Notes: generated by a model not told the origin, from the letters alone. Counted from the first letter of the stretch, positions 6,576 to 14,922 are shown. The stretch is 40,363 nt of DNA from Klebsiella pneumoniae (GCA_945889325.1 CAMDBH010000029.1:1-40363); one strand, 5' to 3'. Numbers and translations are program-made.

Positions 6576-8867
6576 GTGCTGCCCACGCCCACGCCGGACC
6601 CAGTTGCCCTGCCGCCGATGCCAAATCTGCGGATCTTATTTGTGTATTTGCACGCGCAGGCGGGCGGCGACTTTTTTTCTGACACCGCTTTTGCTTGGAC
6701 AGCCGGCGAATTGCGGCAGTTGGGTTTCTCCGCCGACGTGCTGCAGGTCTATTTTCCGCGCAGCGACTTCGCGCGCGCGATCGCGCTTGAAGGCGAATTC
6801 ATTGAAATTGCTTCGCATTATCAGGTCATCGTCTTGGACCAAGTGTGGCAGCCGCAGTTGATCGCGCAGTTGCAGGCGGGCGGTGCCCGCGTAGTGGCGA
6901 CCGACCCGTTTGCGCAATACGCGGGGCAACGGGTCGAGTTCGCTTTGGCGCATTTCCTTAATCATCGTCAGCCGTTGCTCGACTTGGTTCTGGCGCTGCG
7001 CGACGGCACCGACTTGCGGCAGGTGCCCAACTTGCAGATGGATTTGCTGGGCTTCGGCCCGATTGCCAGCGCCCACGTTGAACCGTATCCAGCGACACCC
7101 CAGAGTTTGCGGCCATTTTGCCCGATTGTGGGCGTCCAAGTGCTGGGTGAACTGCGCGATTTGGATGGTAAAATCCCGCCCATTCGCAAGACGCTGGATA
7201 CCAACACAGGTTGCCCGTTTAGCGATCCGGTGCAGCGCAACGTCGAGTTTGCCGATGTCGACCTGAGCGACAGCGATATCACCTTGAAAGGTTGTGCTTT
7301 TTGCTTCATGGGCGGCGATTACCGCGCGTTGCCCGTGCCGCAGACGGTGCAGGTCCACATTGAGCAAATTGCCTATTACCAAGCGCACTTGCCGCATTTG
7401 GCCGAAGTAATTCTGCGCGACCAGTCGGCGTTGCGCTATCTGCCGCAACTGTTGCAGACGGCGATCGATAAAGGTCTAAAACCGCTGGGCTTTCTGTTGC
7501 CTGGTCGCGGCGATGCGATTCAGCGCTTTGGACCGCAGCTGCGCCAAGCCGCCGAAATTGCCCACAAAAGCGGATTTTGGTTCACGATTCACCTGATCGG
7601 TTTTGAGAGCTTTTCGCAGCCGCAACTCGATTTGTACAACAAGGGCGTGACGGTGGCGGAATATGCCGAGGCGCTCAAGCAAATGCGCGAACTGCATCGG
7701 CAATATCCGGATAGTTTTGCGCTGCACAAATACGGGGCGTCGTCGTTCATCCTGTTCAACCCATGGACCACGCTGCAAGATCTGCGCGACAATGTGGATT
7801 TCTGTCGCGATCACGCGCTGTTGGATATGGCGCATGGCCTGACGCTGACGCGTCTGCGCCTGTATCCGAATTTGCCGCTGTACTGGAAAGCTAAAAAGGA
7901 CGGGCTGTTGCAGGAAAAGTTGGCGGTCGAAATGCCGACTGACCAGCCCGTGCGCGGCGCTGCGTTCACCGGCTACAGCGCCGAAGCGCACTGGCGCTAC
8001 CGAGATGTGCGCGTGGCGTTGGTGGAGGATTTGCAGCAAACCCTGCAACCCCATGTGCAACTGAGCGCCACAGTGGGACTTTTGGACGCCGCTTTGCGTT
8101 ATGTCGCGGGCCATTATCCGCAAACGTTGAAAGAATCTCCGCAAGACTGGACGCAGATTTTGGGCGGGATTGAGCAAGCATTCAAGGAGCTACGGGCCCT
8201 GTGGCGGCCTGCGCAATCGGAAAAAGTGACGCAAAGTCCGCCGGCGCAACAGCGGACTGTGCTGTTGGGGCGGCATTGCAACAACCACTGTCGCAACTGT
8301 GTGGCCCAATACGCCGAGTTTGCCGAAAATCGTGAGCAATTACAGGCTGATATTGCCACCGCTGCCCGCGCGCAAAATCGCGTGACGCTAGCGGGGCGCG
8401 AACCGACGCTGCTGCGCGATTTGCCGTTGCTGGTCAAAAGCGCCAACGGCGCACGGGTGGAATTGGTTAGCAACGGGCGGGTGTTGGCGCAGCCGCGGGT
8501 CGCGCGTCAGCTTGCGCGCGCAGGTGTGGCGCTGTTTGCCCTCAAGCGCCATCGCTTGGCGGACACCGACGAGGATACCTATGTTCAAGCCGAGGGCGCA
8601 GGTGCCCAGTTTTGGCAGGCGGCGGCCCATATTCAGGCTTTGGGCACGCCGCGTTGGTTGTTGCAGCTGATTGTCGTGCGCGACGGCTTGGGCGACCTGC
8701 AGGCGATCGCGCGGCGGGCGCACGCCTTGGGCGCGCGTGGCGTGCAGGTGCGGGTGATGGCTGCGGAATTGGATTTGGCGCGCTTGCGGGATTGGCGCGC
8801 CGCGTTGGTGGATTTGCGCGGGTTTGTCGCGGAGATTGGGCTGGATTGGGGGCTAGAGGGGTTTTAG
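6576..8867 (+). CDS. Two-module radical-SAM protein with cobalamin-binding-like N-terminus
   Basis: A large cytosolic iron-sulfur protein (763 residues). Residues 18-200 resemble the Rossmann B12-binding region of cobalamin radical-SAM enzymes. Module 1 is a radical-SAM barrel (about 200-500) whose cysteines are split: Cys213 in NTGCPFS, then Cys240 and Cys243 in KGCAFCFMGG. It also has GFESFSQPQLDLYNKG, the family's barrel motif. Module 2 (about 560-763) has the canonical CxxxCxxC at Cys568, Cys572 and Cys575, followed by a GREPTL motif matching the SAM-binding GGEPTL. The GTG at 6576 is chosen for GGAGGA at 6567-6572; ATGs at 6558 and 6618 are alternatives without one. Similar proteins occur in Myxococcota, but substrate and product are unknown. 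An Hsp70 operon follows directly. Confidence 0.8.
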   Translation: MLPTPTPDPVALPPMPNLRILFVYLHAQAGGDFFSDTAFAWTAGELRQLGFSADVLQVYFPRSDFARAIALEGEFIEIASHYQVIVLDQVWQPQLIAQLQAGGARVVATDPFAQYAGQRVEFALAHFLNHRQPLLDLVLALRDGTDLRQVPNLQMDLLGFGPIASAHVEPYPATPQSLRPFCPIVGVQVLGELRDLDGKIPPIRKTLDTNTGCPFSDPVQRNVEFADVDLSDSDITLKGCAFCFMGGDYRALPVPQTVQVHIEQIAYYQAHLPHLAEVILRDQSALRYLPQLLQTAIDKGLKPLGFLLPGRGDAIQRFGPQLRQAAEIAHKSGFWFTIHLIGFESFSQPQLDLYNKGVTVAEYAEALKQMRELHRQYPDSFALHKYGASSFILFNPWTTLQDLRDNVDFCRDHALLDMAHGLTLTRLRLYPNLPLYWKAKKDGLLQEKLAVEMPTDQPVRGAAFTGYSAEAHWRYRDVRVALVEDLQQTLQPHVQLSATVGLLDAALRYVAGHYPQTLKESPQDWTQILGGIEQAFKELRALWRPAQSEKVTQSPPAQQRTVLLGRHCNNHCRNCVAQYAEFAENREQLQADIATAARAQNRVTLAGREPTLLRDLPLLVKSANGARVELVSNGRVLAQPRVARQLARAGVALFALKRHRLADTDEDTYVQAEGAGAQFWQAAAHIQALGTPRWLLQLIVVRDGLGDLQAIARRAHALGARGVQVRVMAAELDLARLRDWRAALVDLRGFVAEIGLDWGLEGF

Positions 8868-8897
8868 TTGACAACCGATTATCGATTCAAGTACGTT
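8868..8897 (+). promoter_or_regulatory. Candidate promoter of the Hsp70 operon
   Basis: A perfect TTGACA (8868-8873) begins at the first base after the radical-SAM stop codon. TACGTT (8892-8897) follows at an 18-base spacing. A leader of about 50 bases would separate it from the GrpE-like start at 8957. It would allow the chaperone genes to be transcribed apart from the upstream gene. Confidence 0.4.
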
Positions 8898-8956
8898 CGC
8901 GCGCGTGCGCTGGCGATCGCACAGGTCGCAACGCGCAAGTACGAGAATCGAGGCCT

Positions 8957-9592
8957 ATGTCCAGCATGATGCAGTGGTTGCGTAAATCCTTCTCCGCCGC
9001 GCCACCCGCGGTTCTCCCGCCTGCCGGACCACCGGATTGGGCTGTGGAATTCACGGACTTGCTGACCAAGGCGACCCGCAGCGCCACCCGCCAAGGCCTC
9101 AAGCTCGACGAACTGCAATCGCGCATGGATGCGGGGTTTGACGATTTGCGCCAGGCGCTGCGCAGCCGACCAAGCGCGACAAAGCCACCGGATATCGATT
9201 GGTTGCCGCTGTGCGATGCCGCTGACCTGCTGACGGACTTGGCGCTGCAGGCACTGTCCGCCGGCAATCGCGGTCTGGGCGAGGGTTTGTTGCGCGTTCT
9301 TGGGCGGTTGGATGGCCAGTTGGCCGTCGGTGGCATCGCGCGCCACACGGGTTTGGGCCAGCCGCCGGATGGTCGCTTGGTGCAAGTCGTTGCCGCCGAG
9401 GCGCGGCCGGATGTGCCGCCCGGTTTGACGATTCGGCTGGTGCGCAGCGCCGTGTTGCGCGGGCAACAGCTTGTGCGCGCAGGTGAAGTCGTTGTCAGTG
9501 CCCAGCCCACGCCGCCTTCGGCTGGCGCGGGTGACGAAGAAGCGACCGCGCACGCAGATCCGCTTGCGGTGGATGAAGGAGGGGAGGCATGA
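8957..9592 (+). CDS. GrpE-like nucleotide exchange factor
   Basis: A 211-residue protein that probably releases ADP from the Hsp70 encoded next. The N-terminal half is helical, with a coiled-coil-like stretch LKLDELQSRMDAGFDDLRQAL (about 45-70) and a middle helix rich in Leu/Ala. The C-terminal part (about 140-185) reads as the GrpE beta domain: DGRLVQVV, PPGLTIRLVRSAVLRG and LVRAGEVVVS, the last matching the family's closing strand. An acidic, disordered tail ends it. The paired coiled coil is shorter than in housekeeping GrpE. The ATG at 8957 has AGG three bases before it; ATGs at 8966 and 8969 are possible. The stop overlaps the Hsp70 ATG by four bases (ATGA), so the two proteins are likely made together. 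Confidence 0.75.
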   Translation: MSSMMQWLRKSFSAAPPAVLPPAGPPDWAVEFTDLLTKATRSATRQGLKLDELQSRMDAGFDDLRQALRSRPSATKPPDIDWLPLCDAADLLTDLALQALSAGNRGLGEGLLRVLGRLDGQLAVGGIARHTGLGQPPDGRLVQVVAAEARPDVPPGLTIRLVRSAVLRGQQLVRAGEVVVSAQPTPPSAGAGDEEATAHADPLAVDEGGEA

Positions 9593-11253
9593 GCGCTTTT
9601 GGCATCGATTTGGGTACAACGAACTCAGTGATTTCACGAATGGAATCGGGCAAGGCGGTGGCGATTGCCATCGACGGCAGCCCCATTGTGCCCTCGATCG
9701 TTCTTTACCGCGACGGCAAGACGATTGTTGGCAAACAAGCACATAATCTCGCGTTGTTGTACCCGGATCAAACCGTGGCTTCGGTGAAGCGCAAAATGGG
9801 CCGCGCGGCCAGCCTGACGGTTGGCGGTGTGGCCAAACGGCCGGAGGAGGTCTCGGCCGACATTCTGAAATACCTAAAAAGCGGCGCAGAGTTGGCCACT
9901 GGAGCGCCGGTTTTCGACGTCGTTATCACGGTGCCAGCCTATTTCGACGACGCTCAGCGCCGGGCGACGCTGGATGCGGCGGAACTCGCTCAGTTGAAGG
10001 TCCTCAGATTGATTAACGAACCGACGGCCGCTTCTCTGGTCTACGACCAAGTGGCTGGCAGCGACGATGCCCCGCACACAGTGCTCGTGTTCGACCTCGG
10101 CGGCGGCACGTTCGACGTGTCAGTCCTTGAAGTGATTGGCGATATTCGCGAAGTCAAGGCCACGTCAGGCGATACGCATTTGGGCGGTGACGATTTTGAC
10201 CGCTTGCTGCAAAATCTACTGCGCAAAGAAGTCGAAGCTGAGCACGACGTCGATTTGCGCAGCGATGCCGTGGTGATGGCGCGGCTGCGCCGCTTTGCGG
10301 AAAGCGCCAAAATCGCCTTGTCGGATGCGTTGACCACGCAGGTGCAGGGTGATTTTTTGGTGCCCGGTGGCAGACTGGTCGAAATCAATCGCGAACTCAA
10401 ACGCAGTGAATTTGAGGACTTGATCCGCCCCCATTTGCAGCGTTGCGTCGACATGGCGTTTGATGCCGTCAAAGCAGCAGGGCTACAACCCGATGAAATT
10501 GACCGCATTTGTCTAGTTGGCGGTTCAACGCGCATTCCGCTGGCGCGCCAGTTGCTGGCCGCGGCATTCGACGCGCCGGTGCATGAAGAAATCGATGTCG
10601 ATCTGGCGGTTAGCCTCGGTGCCGCGGTGCAGGCGGCGCTGCTGGACGGTCAGCCGGTGGACCGCATCCTTGTCGATGTAACGGCCCACGATTTGGGCGT
10701 GCTGGCGGCCGAAGATCCGTGGGATCACAATCCCGATACATTTGTAACGGTTATCGGTCGCAATACGGTGCTACCCGCCAAGCGCTCGCGCGAATTTTAT
10801 ACGATGCAAGAGGAACAGGCGCGGGTCGATGTCGATGTATTTCAAGGTAATAGCCCATCATGTTCGCTCAACCGCAAGATCGGCGATTTCGTGTTTGAAC
10901 TGGCAAAAGGGCCCTCAAATACCGCGGTTCAGGTGCAATTTGAATATGATTTGAATGGCATCGTGCGTGTCACGGTTGGCCAAGCCAGCGCGGGCACGCA
11001 AAAAACCGTGGCGATGCGGCTGGCCGACACCGCGCAAGCCGAAGAACCGGCACACGAACAGCTGCCAAATGCAGCGTTGATGCGCAAAGTGAATGCGATG
11101 ACCGACCGTCTGCATGGGGCGTCGTTGGAAAAGCTGCAAGCGCTGGTCGCCAAACTGGACACCCTTCACGGCAAATCGCGTCAGGCCGTGGAAGACGAAT
11201 TGCTCGATATGCTGTCGGATATCGATGACGCCGAGGCTATCGCGGTGCCTTAA
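9589..11253 (+). CDS. Hsp70-family chaperone, non-canonical
   Basis: A 554-residue ATP-dependent chaperone. The actin-like nucleotide-binding domain (1-375) is complete: phosphate 1 FGIDLGTTNS, VITVPAYF, LRLINEPTAAS, phosphate 2 VFDLGGGTFDVS, HLGGDDFD and the adenosine motif VGGSTRIP. A beta substrate-binding subdomain (about 385-500) follows. The helical lid is short, and the EEVD-like or disordered tail of DnaK is absent; DnaK is about 85 residues longer. The start is fixed by GGAGGGGAGG just upstream and the ATGA overlap with the GrpE-like gene. Neighbours (GrpE-like, helical protein, J-like protein) suggest a self-contained chaperone with its own clients rather than the housekeeping DnaK, which usually sits with a canonical DnaJ. 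Confidence 0.92.
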   Translation: MSAFGIDLGTTNSVISRMESGKAVAIAIDGSPIVPSIVLYRDGKTIVGKQAHNLALLYPDQTVASVKRKMGRAASLTVGGVAKRPEEVSADILKYLKSGAELATGAPVFDVVITVPAYFDDAQRRATLDAAELAQLKVLRLINEPTAASLVYDQVAGSDDAPHTVLVFDLGGGTFDVSVLEVIGDIREVKATSGDTHLGGDDFDRLLQNLLRKEVEAEHDVDLRSDAVVMARLRRFAESAKIALSDALTTQVQGDFLVPGGRLVEINRELKRSEFEDLIRPHLQRCVDMAFDAVKAAGLQPDEIDRICLVGGSTRIPLARQLLAAAFDAPVHEEIDVDLAVSLGAAVQAALLDGQPVDRILVDVTAHDLGVLAAEDPWDHNPDTFVTVIGRNTVLPAKRSREFYTMQEEQARVDVDVFQGNSPSCSLNRKIGDFVFELAKGPSNTAVQVQFEYDLNGIVRVTVGQASAGTQKTVAMRLADTAQAEEPAHEQLPNAALMRKVNAMTDRLHGASLEKLQALVAKLDTLHGKSRQAVEDELLDMLSDIDDAEAIAVP

Positions 11254-11274
11254 GACTTGTTTGGAACTCATTGT

Positions 11275-13329
11275 ATGTCGCGCAAAGACAAGCAAAAAAG
11301 CCAACAGCTCAGCAAACTGGGCGATGCGGTGGACAAGGGACTTCGCCGTGGCGACGCGGAACTGGCGGCGAGCGAACTGCTGCGTCTGCCGCGGGCTACG
11401 CGCGAGCCGTGGCTTGGCGCGGTTGCGACGCTGGCAGCGTCGGCCGCTGAATATGCGCACCAGCAGAAAAATTTTGCCAAACTGCACGCGTGGGCCGTGA
11501 AAATCACCGATGAAAGCCGTTTGCTGCCGCCCAACGCGCCGCAGCGCCAGCAAATGGGGTGGTCTTTGCTGTGGGGTGCGGTGCAACACCGCGATTGGCA
11601 GCGCGTTTCCGCAATTCGGCTGCTGGTGCCGGAGGTGTGTGCGCCGCACAGCGCTGCCGCGCTGAGTTTGGCGCAGTGGCTGGATGCGGCAGGTCAACCT
11701 GAACCCGTCAATTTTGCAACGAAATTGCCAGTTCCCCTGCTCCAACATTTGGCCAGCGCGATGCCAGCAACAGCGCCGGTCAAAAACGACGATTCGGCTT
11801 GGACGCGGCCGACCGACCTCCAAGGCGCAGAAGATGCAGTGCTTTTTTGCGCAGCAAGCTTGCCTTGGCCGCGTTTTGCCGCCGTTGTAGTGAACTGGTG
11901 CCAACGGCCGCCTCGGCCGCTGGATTTGGCGATCGCTAAAGTTGTCGCGCGTTTGGCGGTGGCCGACGCGCTGCGCCTGCGAGCGGCCAAGCGGACGCAT
12001 TGGGCCGACGGCCTGCAGACGTTGGCCGATCTCGCCGAGCGAATTGCGCCCAATCCGTTGGATGAGCAAGAACTTTTCGTCGCCGTGCGCCTGACCCAAG
12101 CGGCGCTGGGTGCGGGGTTCGACGTGTTGAGCGAACCGCCCGCCGCGCTGAACGCGATCCTGATTTTGACGCAGAATAATCCGCAAATGTTGAATCTGGC
12201 GACGAGTTTATTGGCGCGAGCCGATTTTGCGGCGCTGGACAAACTGCGGTACACCCAGCCGGAATCGAGCCAGGCGCGGGCAAAGTGCTTGGACGCTTGG
12301 CGCAAGCTCTCCGAGCGTACGCTGGCCGAACACCACGATCCAACGGCCATTTGGTTTGCACTGCAGGCGCTTTGGCGCGATAGCGATACCTGTCGCGTGG
12401 CATTTTGGGCGCTGCAACAGGCCTGCAAGAGGGCGCTGGCCGAGCCGACAGCCATACTCGCGTCGTGGCGGGCGCTGGAAGAACCGGTGCGTGTCCAGAT
12501 TCTGGCGGCCGTTTCGCGCAGTCTGCCGGTTGATCTGGCGGCGCAAATGTATGAGACCCTATGGCCAGTTGCCGACCAAAGCGATCGCAATTGTATCCTC
12601 GTGGGCGTGACTTGGCTCGTCGAAAAATCCAGCCTTTGGATCCCTGAACGCAAAGCAGGCGTCCATACGGCAGCGTGGCGCAAGGCCGCAGAAGTCGGCC
12701 GGTATGAGCTTTGGGTCGACAGTGGCGAATGGGAGGCCCTAGACGCCGCCTTTGATCAACTGGGCTACGAGCGCACGACCCCTGAAGATATTGAAGAATT
12801 GATCGAAAAAAATCAGCCGTTGGCCGCTGGCGGCAAGGTCAGTCCGGCGGGCCGAGCCATTTGGCAGCGATTTGAAGAAAAGCTGTTGCAATGCGGTCCT
12901 ACCGCGCTGCAGATGGCTTACGATATCGCGGAGGATTGGCCTGCGAAAAATCAACTGCTTTTGCGGTGGCTCGATACGCACCGCACGCTTGAGCATTACA
13001 ATTTGTGTATTGAACTCGCCAACAGTGAAGACGATGAACACTTTGATGAATTCGAGAGGGCTTCGGTCTATCTGCTCGTGACGGACGCACAGGGGTGTGC
13101 GGCTTTGTTGCTGGAGGCAGAAGCACGCGATGTCTCGGTGAAGACGTTGCAAACTTTTGCGGGTGAATTTCTCAAGCACCTCGACGACCATGTGGGCCAA
13201 TGGACAGCCGACATGCAAGCAGCCAAAGTCGCGGCAGACAAACTGTTTGCGCCCAAAGTTGTGAAAAAGATCGCTGCGAAAACACCGACCAAAGGCAAAA
13301 AGCCGAAACCAGGCGCTCTGCCTTTCTGA
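11275..13329 (+). CDS. Large helical protein of the Hsp70 operon, function unknown
   Basis: A 684-residue, almost entirely alpha-helical protein rich in Ala, Leu and Trp, with no signal peptide or membrane segment. Residues 1-200 look like repeated helix pairs (for example LAASAAEYAHQQKNFAKLHAW), in the style of TPR/HEAT solenoids, but no consensus repeat can be assigned by eye. The last 25 residues are basic (KKIAAKTPTKGKKPKPG). The ATG at 11275 follows the Hsp70 stop by 21 bases; an in-frame TTG at 11257 is less likely. It is bracketed by Hsp70 and the J-like gene in the same direction, so it may be a dedicated scaffold, co-chaperone or client. That role is inferred from position only. Confidence 0.7.
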   Translation: MSRKDKQKSQQLSKLGDAVDKGLRRGDAELAASELLRLPRATREPWLGAVATLAASAAEYAHQQKNFAKLHAWAVKITDESRLLPPNAPQRQQMGWSLLWGAVQHRDWQRVSAIRLLVPEVCAPHSAAALSLAQWLDAAGQPEPVNFATKLPVPLLQHLASAMPATAPVKNDDSAWTRPTDLQGAEDAVLFCAASLPWPRFAAVVVNWCQRPPRPLDLAIAKVVARLAVADALRLRAAKRTHWADGLQTLADLAERIAPNPLDEQELFVAVRLTQAALGAGFDVLSEPPAALNAILILTQNNPQMLNLATSLLARADFAALDKLRYTQPESSQARAKCLDAWRKLSERTLAEHHDPTAIWFALQALWRDSDTCRVAFWALQQACKRALAEPTAILASWRALEEPVRVQILAAVSRSLPVDLAAQMYETLWPVADQSDRNCILVGVTWLVEKSSLWIPERKAGVHTAAWRKAAEVGRYELWVDSGEWEALDAAFDQLGYERTTPEDIEELIEKNQPLAAGGKVSPAGRAIWQRFEEKLLQCGPTALQMAYDIAEDWPAKNQLLLRWLDTHRTLEHYNLCIELANSEDDEHFDEFERASVYLLVTDAQGCAALLLEAEARDVSVKTLQTFAGEFLKHLDDHVGQWTADMQAAKVAADKLFAPKVVKKIAAKTPTKGKKPKPGALPF

Positions 13330-13332
13330 GAA

Positions 13333-13728
13333 ATGTCGATGCAAAACGCCACGGACCCGTTTGCCATTTTAGAACTTGCACCGACGTTGGACCCTGCCGC
13401 GGTGCGCGCGGCGTGGGCAGCTGCGGTCAAACGCTCACCGCCTCACGCGGACGCGGAGGCCTTTGCGCGCAACCGTGCCGCTTACGAACAGCTCAATACC
13501 GCAGCGAAATTGCGCACCGCCTGGTTGGCTGCACCGTTTGACGCCGCGGCGGAACTGAGCCGTTTGGAGTCGCTGGATGCCGCCAAGATGCTTGAATTTC
13601 GCGCTGTGGCCGCTGCGCGGCGAGCTGCTGCTGTGGCGGAACAGGCGCGACGCGACGCTGTGCGGCAATTTGGCGCGGTTGTGACCGGATGGACCTGGAC
13701 GCAGTGGTTGGAGCGGGGCGGCCATTGA
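13333..13728 (+). CDS. J-domain-like protein lacking the HPD motif
   Basis: A 131-residue protein starting three bases after the helical protein's stop. Residues 6-60 follow the J-domain pattern: DPFAILELAPTLDPAAVRAAW (helix I and II start), a basic helix II (AAVKRS), a turn, then AFARNRAAYEQLNTAAKLRTAW (helix III). At the turn, where Hsp70 stimulation needs His-Pro-Asp, the sequence is SPPHAD. The aligned triplet is S-P-P, or H-A-D if shifted. The C-terminal half is an Ala/Arg-rich helix. As last gene of the GrpE-like/Hsp70 operon it is very probably that Hsp70's partner, but ATPase stimulation by the usual contact is doubtful. A divergent J-like fold is the main reading; an unrelated small helical protein is the alternative. 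Confidence 0.6.
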   Translation: MSMQNATDPFAILELAPTLDPAAVRAAWAAAVKRSPPHADAEAFARNRAAYEQLNTAAKLRTAWLAAPFDAAAELSRLESLDAAKMLEFRAVAAARRAAAVAEQARRDAVRQFGAVVTGWTWTQWLERGGH

Positions 13729-13912
13729 ACTTTACAGGCGCCTGCAAAGCAGAAAGTTATTGATTTCGCAACGACTTTGGCGATCTAGCATTTGCCAACC
13801 TTCTAGCTGACTTTCATTCAGCCGTGGCACTTTCCTATTGACAACCCCGCCCGCGCACGCAAACTTGTACTTGGCGGCAACGCAAAGGGGCCGGCAACAG
13901 GAGCGCTTCACC

Positions 13913-14533
13913 ATGCACACAGCAAACACCCCTGAAATCTTAGCCAATCCGCAAAAACTGAGACCGCGGGTGACCCAACCGGATGGCAGCGATGTGAGCC
14001 TGCCATTTCGCTTTTCGCGCCAACGTTACGAGCAGATGGTAGCAGCTGGCATTTTTCAACCAGAGGACAAAGTCGAACTTTTGAATGGACAGGTGGTTCC
14101 GATGTCGCCTCAGAGTGCTGAACATGCCAACGCAATTCGCAGGTTGACGATGCTGCTTGCCGCCTTGGTTGCAGACGTTGCCGAAGTTTCAGTGCAACTG
14201 CCGTTTGCCGCGACCGAAGATTCTGAACCCGAACCAGATCTATGTGTTGTTCCAAAGGGTACTGACGCAAGCCGACATCCCGAACGCGCGTGGCTCATGA
14301 TCGAAGTGGCGAGGTCGTCGGCGCAAAAAGACCGCACAACCAAAGCTGCCATCTACGCCCAAGCCAACGTAACCGACTACTGGATCGTCGACGTCAACGC
14401 CAAAGTCGTCGAAGTCTACCGCCAACCCCGCGGCGACCATTACGGCGCCATGTACACGGCAGGCTTGGAAGATCGCATAGAAATTGCGGAATTCCCCGGC
14501 CGCTTCGTCGCCGTCGCCGACATTTTCCGTTAG
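13913..14533 (+). CDS. Uma2-family (DUF820) restriction-endonuclease-fold protein
   Basis: A 206-residue protein of the PD-(D/E)xK superfamily group found in many copies in cyanobacteria and some other phyla; biological role unresolved. Family marks: the N-terminal YEQMVAAGIF, Glu55 in KVELLNGQVV, Asp109 in EPEPDLCVV, Glu131 in WLMIEVARSS, then the Lys-containing DRTTKAAIYAQANVTDYWIVDV. All catalytic-type acidic residues are present. The ATG at 13913 is chosen because AGGAG (13899-13903) lies nine bases before it; an in-frame TTG at 13838 would add 25 residues that do not match the family, and a TTGACA box covers that TTG. It converges with the next gene and their ends overlap by four bases. 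It appears solitary and may be a mobile cargo gene. Confidence 0.85.
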   Translation: MHTANTPEILANPQKLRPRVTQPDGSDVSLPFRFSRQRYEQMVAAGIFQPEDKVELLNGQVVPMSPQSAEHANAIRRLTMLLAALVADVAEVSVQLPFAATEDSEPEPDLCVVPKGTDASRHPERAWLMIEVARSSAQKDRTTKAAIYAQANVTDYWIVDVNAKVVEVYRQPRGDHYGAMYTAGLEDRIEIAEFPGRFVAVADIFR

Positions 14534-14856
14534 TAGCTGTCCCACTCCCGCCAATTGATCCGACTCAAAATCTGGCCATCGATCGGCGTTTTCTCTCCAG
14601 CAATCAGGGCTTGGGCCGAATCCAGCAGCGGTCCGATCTGCGTGGCCGCCTGCAGTTGCTTGACGCGCACCATGCCGTCAACCGTCTCCACCATCGCCAT
14701 CAGGCCGCTTTCGCAGCCAGATAAACACGCGGTTTTTTCGATTTCCAGCGCCATGTTGCGCTGGCTGGCGTGCAATTTCGCCGCTTTGATCAGCGCGCCG
14801 ACGCTGTCGCAGCGCGTTTTTAGTCGACAGGTGGTACAAACGTGGAGTTTCAGCAT
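14530..14856 (-). CDS. Thioredoxin-fold [2Fe-2S] ferredoxin-like protein (DUF1636-like)
   Basis: A 108-residue cytosolic protein with four cysteines placed as in thioredoxin-like ferredoxins: Cys7 and Cys10 in VCTTCR, then Cys44 and Cys48 in ACLSGC. Such a pattern binds a 2Fe-2S cluster. The closest general type is the DUF1636 metal-binding family, often found near cobalamin or metal-uptake genes. Residues 15-30 form the first helix, and VRVKQLQAATQIG a late strand-helix unit. Its 3' end overlaps the Uma2 gene by four bases in opposite orientation. The 58-bp palindrome begins eight bases upstream of its start codon, so its leader is probably structured. Redox partner unknown. Confidence 0.65.
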   Translation of the reverse strand: MLKLHVCTTCRLKTRCDSVGALIKAAKLHASQRNMALEIEKTACLSGCESGLMAMVETVDGMVRVKQLQAATQIGPLLDSAQALIAGEKTPIDGQILSRINWREWDSY

Positions 14857-14863
14857 GATGCGG

Positions 14864-14921
14864 AGGTGTCAGGTATTTCCCCTTTCCCCTTTAAAGGGGA
14901 AAGGGGAAATACCTGACACCT
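14864..14921. repeat. 58-bp perfect palindrome
   Basis: A 29-base arm beginning AGGTGTCAGGTATTTCC (14864-14892) is followed without any spacer by its exact reverse complement ending in TACCTGACACCT (14893-14921). The centre is TTTAAA, flanked by pyrimidine runs CCCCTTTCCCC. TTTT follows on the plus strand. It lies between the LolA-like gene's stop and the ferredoxin-like gene's start, both on the minus strand. The AGGTGTCAGGTA terminus resembles palindromic repeats mobilised by REP-associated (Y1) transposases in other bacteria; no transposase is present here. A long hairpin would form in RNA or, as a cruciform, in DNA. Confidence 0.9.
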
Positions 14922-14922
14922 T

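Noticed and set aside
10915-12186. 423-codon minus-strand open frame
   Set aside because: Antisense to Hsp70 and the helical protein; Arg/Gln/His-rich composition typical of a shadow frame in GC-rich DNA.
11694-12683. 329-codon minus-strand open frame
   Set aside because: Antisense shadow of the helical protein; no start site or domain.
13735-13744. CAGGCGCCTG palindrome after the Hsp70 operon
   Set aside because: Ten bases with no T run; too short to call a terminator or operator.
14864-14921. Palindrome as intrinsic terminator of the LolA-like gene
   Set aside because: T residues follow on the plus strand only, whereas the gene is on the minus strand.
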